A stretch of 8,057 nt of DNA from Clostridium sp. SCN 57-10 (lineage in GTDB: Bacteria; Bacillota; Clostridia; Oscillospirales; Butyricicoccaceae). The stretch spans positions 1-8,057 of the forward strand of contig MEFT01000071.1 in NCBI GenBank assembly GCA_001725215.1, given 5' to 3'. Within the stretch, counting starts at the first letter, position 1; every line of letters starts with the position of its first letter. The notes under the pieces are model-generated. The model ran no database searches, was not told the origin of the DNA, and worked only from the letters and a program-made list of their open reading frames with translations. This document shows, piece after piece, positions 6,157 to 8,057 of the stretch. Position numbers and translations under genes: made by a program.

Positions 6157-7752
6157 TTACAGCCGTGCGAGCAAACGCTGCGCATTTGCTCGAAACGCGT
6201 CGGCGTCCCCGCGGTTTTGCAGCGTGACGTCACAGCGTTTGAGATAAAACGCATCGTCGGGCTGTGCGGCAAGACGGGCGCGCGCCGCGTTTTCGTCGAT
6301 GCCGTCTCGCGCGGCAACGCGGGCCACGCTGGTTTCATGCGGGGCGAGCACACCGACCGTTGCAGTGCACAAGCGATCGATTCCGCTTTCAAACAAAAGC
6401 GGCACATCGAGCACAATGCGTGTCTGCCCCTCGGCGCGCAGCTCCGTCATACGCCGCTGCATTTCTGCGGCGACGGCGGGATGCGTCATCGCGTTGAGCT
6501 TCAGCCGCGCCGTTTCGTCGGCAAACACGATGCGCGCCAGCGCGCCGCGGTCGAGCGCGCCCGACGCGAACGCGGCGGGGAAACGCGCGCGCAGCGCGTG
6601 CAGCAGGTTTTCGTCGGTTTGCAGCAGCGTTTTATAGATCACGTCGGCGTCGAGCACGGCAAAGCCCAAGCCCTGCGCGGCAACGGCAAACGCGCTTTTG
6701 CCGCTGCCCGTGCGCCCCGTCACGCCGACGACAGCGCCCTCGGTGCACGAAACACAGTCAAACGCGGCGGCGCGCCGCAAGCGATTGGCGCTCGCCGCGC
6801 CGCGGCCGACGGCGCGCGGGCACTGGGCGAGAATGCGCGCAACCACTTGTCCGTCAAACGAGCGCAGTGCGGCAAACAGACCGCGGCCGACGCCCTCCGG
6901 GTCGCAGCTTTCGGCATAGCTGTATGCGTTCGGCAAGTCCCAATATTCAAAAAAAGAAAGCACGCGGTCACCCTCGCGCCACGCGGCGCGAATGGCGTTT
7001 GCCGTGTCTTCGGGCGCGCCCTCAAAGCAGACGACGGGCGCGTGCGGCGCATAGTGGCGGTATTTCATGCCGGGCGAGCGCGCAACCTCGCCTTCGCGCA
7101 GCGCGCGGGCGACGCCGGCGTCAAGCTCGGCTTGCCCGAGGGCATCCTCGATCATTTCAAGCGTAATCGCACCGGGGCGCAAAATGCGCGGTACCGCCGA
7201 TGTCATATCGACCACCGTGCTCTCCATGCCAAAGGTGCACGGGCCGCCGTCGACGATAAGCGGAATTTTTCCGTCCATATCCTCTAAAACATGCTCCGCC
7301 GTAGTGGGCGACGGCCGACCGGATGCGTTGGCGCTCGGCGCGGCAAGCGGCACGCCCGCCGCCTCGATGATGGCGCGCGCGCCCTCGTGCGACGGCATAC
7401 GCACGCCGACGGTGGCAAGTTCCGCCGTCGTGATGTCGGGTACGACGGCGCTTTTGGGCAGCAGCATAGTAAGCGGGCCGGGCCAGAAGCGATCGGCCAG
7501 GGCCAGCGCGGCGTCGGGCACGCTTTCGCACACGTCGCCAAGCTGCTCAATGCGCGCGATATGCACGATGAGCGGATTATCCTGCGGGCGTCCCTTCGCC
7601 TCAAAAATGCGCGCAACGGCGCGGGCGTCGAGTGCGTTTGCCGCAAGACCGTATACCGTTTCGGTTGGAATGGCACAAAGCGCGCCGCCTGCAAGCAGCG
7701 CGCCCGCCTTCCGCACCGTTTCGGGTGAAACGGGAAGCAGCTCGGTGTTCAT
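6157..7752 (-). CDS. fused threonylcarbamoyl-AMP synthase (Sua5/TsaC2) and dephospho-CoA kinase (CoaE)
   Basis: A 531-residue two-enzyme protein, both parts apparently intact. Residues 1 to about 331 are a full Sua5. This enzyme makes L-threonylcarbamoyl-AMP from Thr, bicarbonate and ATP, releasing pyrophosphate, for the t6A modification of tRNA position 37. Its motifs are PTETVYGL (29-36), KGRPQDNPL (53-61), FWPGPLT (89-95) and SAN (140-142), then the Sua5 linker SPGMKYRHYAP (226-236) and the C-terminal Sua5 domain ending AVGRGAASANRLRRAA. From about 339 to the end is CoaE, which phosphorylates the ribose 3'-OH of dephospho-CoA: P-loop GRTGSGKS (346-353), LDADVIYK (367-374), LDRGALARIVFAD, LNAMTHPAV, DVPLLFES (449-456). 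Only about 8 residues join the halves. ATG 7752 overlaps the stop of the upstream pyrophosphatase gene as ATGA, which fixes the start; a TTG at 7767 is possible but unlikely. A fusion of these two enzymes is not a standard arrangement that I know. Confidence 0.93.
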   Translation of the reverse strand: MNTELLPVSPETVRKAGALLAGGALCAIPTETVYGLAANALDARAVARIFEAKGRPQDNPLIVHIARIEQLGDVCESVPDAALALADRFWPGPLTMLLPKSAVVPDITTAELATVGVRMPSHEGARAIIEAAGVPLAAPSANASGRPSPTTAEHVLEDMDGKIPLIVDGGPCTFGMESTVVDMTSAVPRILRPGAITLEMIEDALGQAELDAGVARALREGEVARSPGMKYRHYAPHAPVVCFEGAPEDTANAIRAAWREGDRVLSFFEYWDLPNAYSYAESCDPEGVGRGLFAALRSFDGQVVARILAQCPRAVGRGAASANRLRRAAAFDCVSCTEGAVVGVTGRTGSGKSAFAVAAQGLGFAVLDADVIYKTLLQTDENLLHALRARFPAAFASGALDRGALARIVFADETARLKLNAMTHPAVAAEMQRRMTELRAEGQTRIVLDVPLLFESGIDRLCTATVGVLAPHETSVARVAARDGIDENAARARLAAQPDDAFYLKRCDVTLQNRGDADAFRANAQRLLARL

Positions 7753-8057
7753 CGAATTTTCCCGCAATAGTGTGTCTCGTAAGTGCGCATCGATTCGGCG
7801 ATGATCTCCATCGCGTCCTCACGGCCGAGCACGGCACTCGTCGCGGTATGTTTGTGCTCCAGCGTTTTATATACCTCGAAAAAATTAGAAATCTCGCTTG
7901 AAATATGCGGTGGAAGCTGCGAAATGTCCTTGTAAAAATTCCACATCGGGTCTTCGAGCGGAATGGCGATGATCTTGTCGTCGATCTCGTTGTTATCATC
8001 CATGCGCATGACGCCGATGGGGTAACATTCGACCATCACCATCGGGTCGAGCGTCTC
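7749..8057 (-). CDS. ppa: inorganic pyrophosphatase, family I, N-terminus outside window
   Basis: This is the C-terminal 102 residues of a soluble pyrophosphatase, which hydrolyses PPi to two phosphates and pulls PPi-releasing biosynthetic reactions forward. The frame runs off the right edge, so the metal-binding DxDPxD part is not seen. What is visible fits the family: YPIGVMRM, then DDNNEIDDKIIAIP, which aligns with the E. coli segment carrying Asp97, Asp102 and Lys104. After it comes DISQLPPH and then FFEVYKTLEHK, which holds the phosphate-binding Tyr-Lys pair (141/142 in E. coli). The position of E. coli Glu98 is Asn here, and the Arg before PIG is Tyr. Whether these matter needs the full gene. 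Its TGA overlaps the start of the Sua5-CoaE gene by the ATGA pattern, so the two are translationally coupled. Confidence 0.92.
   Translation of the reverse strand, partial: ETLDPMVMVECYPIGVMRMDDNNEIDDKIIAIPLEDPMWNFYKDISQLPPHISSEISNFFEVYKTLEHKHTATSAVLGREDAMEIIAESMRTYETHYCGKIR

Noticed and set aside
6085..7287. Open frame of 400 codons on the + strand
   Set aside because: It is antisense to the Sua5-CoaE gene, Arg/Ala/His-rich, has no recognisable motif or good ribosome binding site, and the - strand reading carries all catalytic motifs.
7067..7804. Open frame of 245 codons on the + strand
   Set aside because: It is a Ser/Ala-rich shadow of the Sua5 domain and the end of pyrophosphatase, and it crosses the ATGA junction of two real genes.
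1..8057. CRISPR array, tRNA, insertion sequence or defence system
   Set aside because: No regularly spaced repeats, cloverleaf, transposase or defence-type domains were found on either strand. The genes are housekeeping, transport and signalling.

Overview
The window looks like a chromosomal segment of a GC-rich, probably spore-forming member of the Clostridia; an Oscillospirales-type gut bacterium is a guess from style. Three things point that way: a TepA-type ClpP-fold protease, which belongs to endospore-forming Firmicutes; an FtsX-like permease with the long coiled-coil insert typical of Clostridia; and strong GGAGG ribosome binding sites. No mobile element, CRISPR array, tRNA or rRNA was found.

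Layout. The left half reads on the + strand. It opens with the 3' part of a PAS-GGDEF diguanylate cyclase (to 811), closed by a clear intrinsic terminator (867-898). A short intergenic region with a candidate promoter and a small inverted repeat follows. Next comes a two-gene ABC transporter operon: a MacB/LolD-type ATPase (1015-1716) and a 1108-residue FtsX-like permease (1723-5049). The right half reads on the - strand, convergent with the left, and the halves meet at a perfect 15-bp hairpin (5076-5110). In transcription order it holds inorganic pyrophosphatase (entering from the right edge), a fused Sua5 plus dephospho-CoA kinase protein (6157-7752), a TepA-like protease (5353-6105), and a 55-codon acidic, aromatic-rich ORF (5131-5298).

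How the genes work together. Pyrophosphatase and Sua5-CoaE share an ATGA stop/start overlap. The Sua5 reaction releases pyrophosphate, so the pair makes biochemical sense. CoaE, the last step of CoA synthesis, is fused to the C-terminus of Sua5; both halves keep their catalytic motifs. Between this cluster and tepA lies a 51-bp gap carrying a terminator-like hairpin. Its 3' arm is the tepA Shine-Dalgarno sequence, and a sigma-G/F-like promoter match overlaps it. This suggests that tepA is silent on read-through transcripts and is expressed from its own, possibly forespore, promoter. The ABC transporter is a mechanotransmission-type (MacB-superfamily) system whose predicted extracytoplasmic coiled-coil hairpin could reach far into the cell wall. 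Its substrate cannot be told from sequence.

The most interesting points are the nested hairpin and promoter at tepA, the Sua5-CoaE fusion, and the unrecognised small gene after tepA. Nothing here amounts to a clearly new defence or mobile system.
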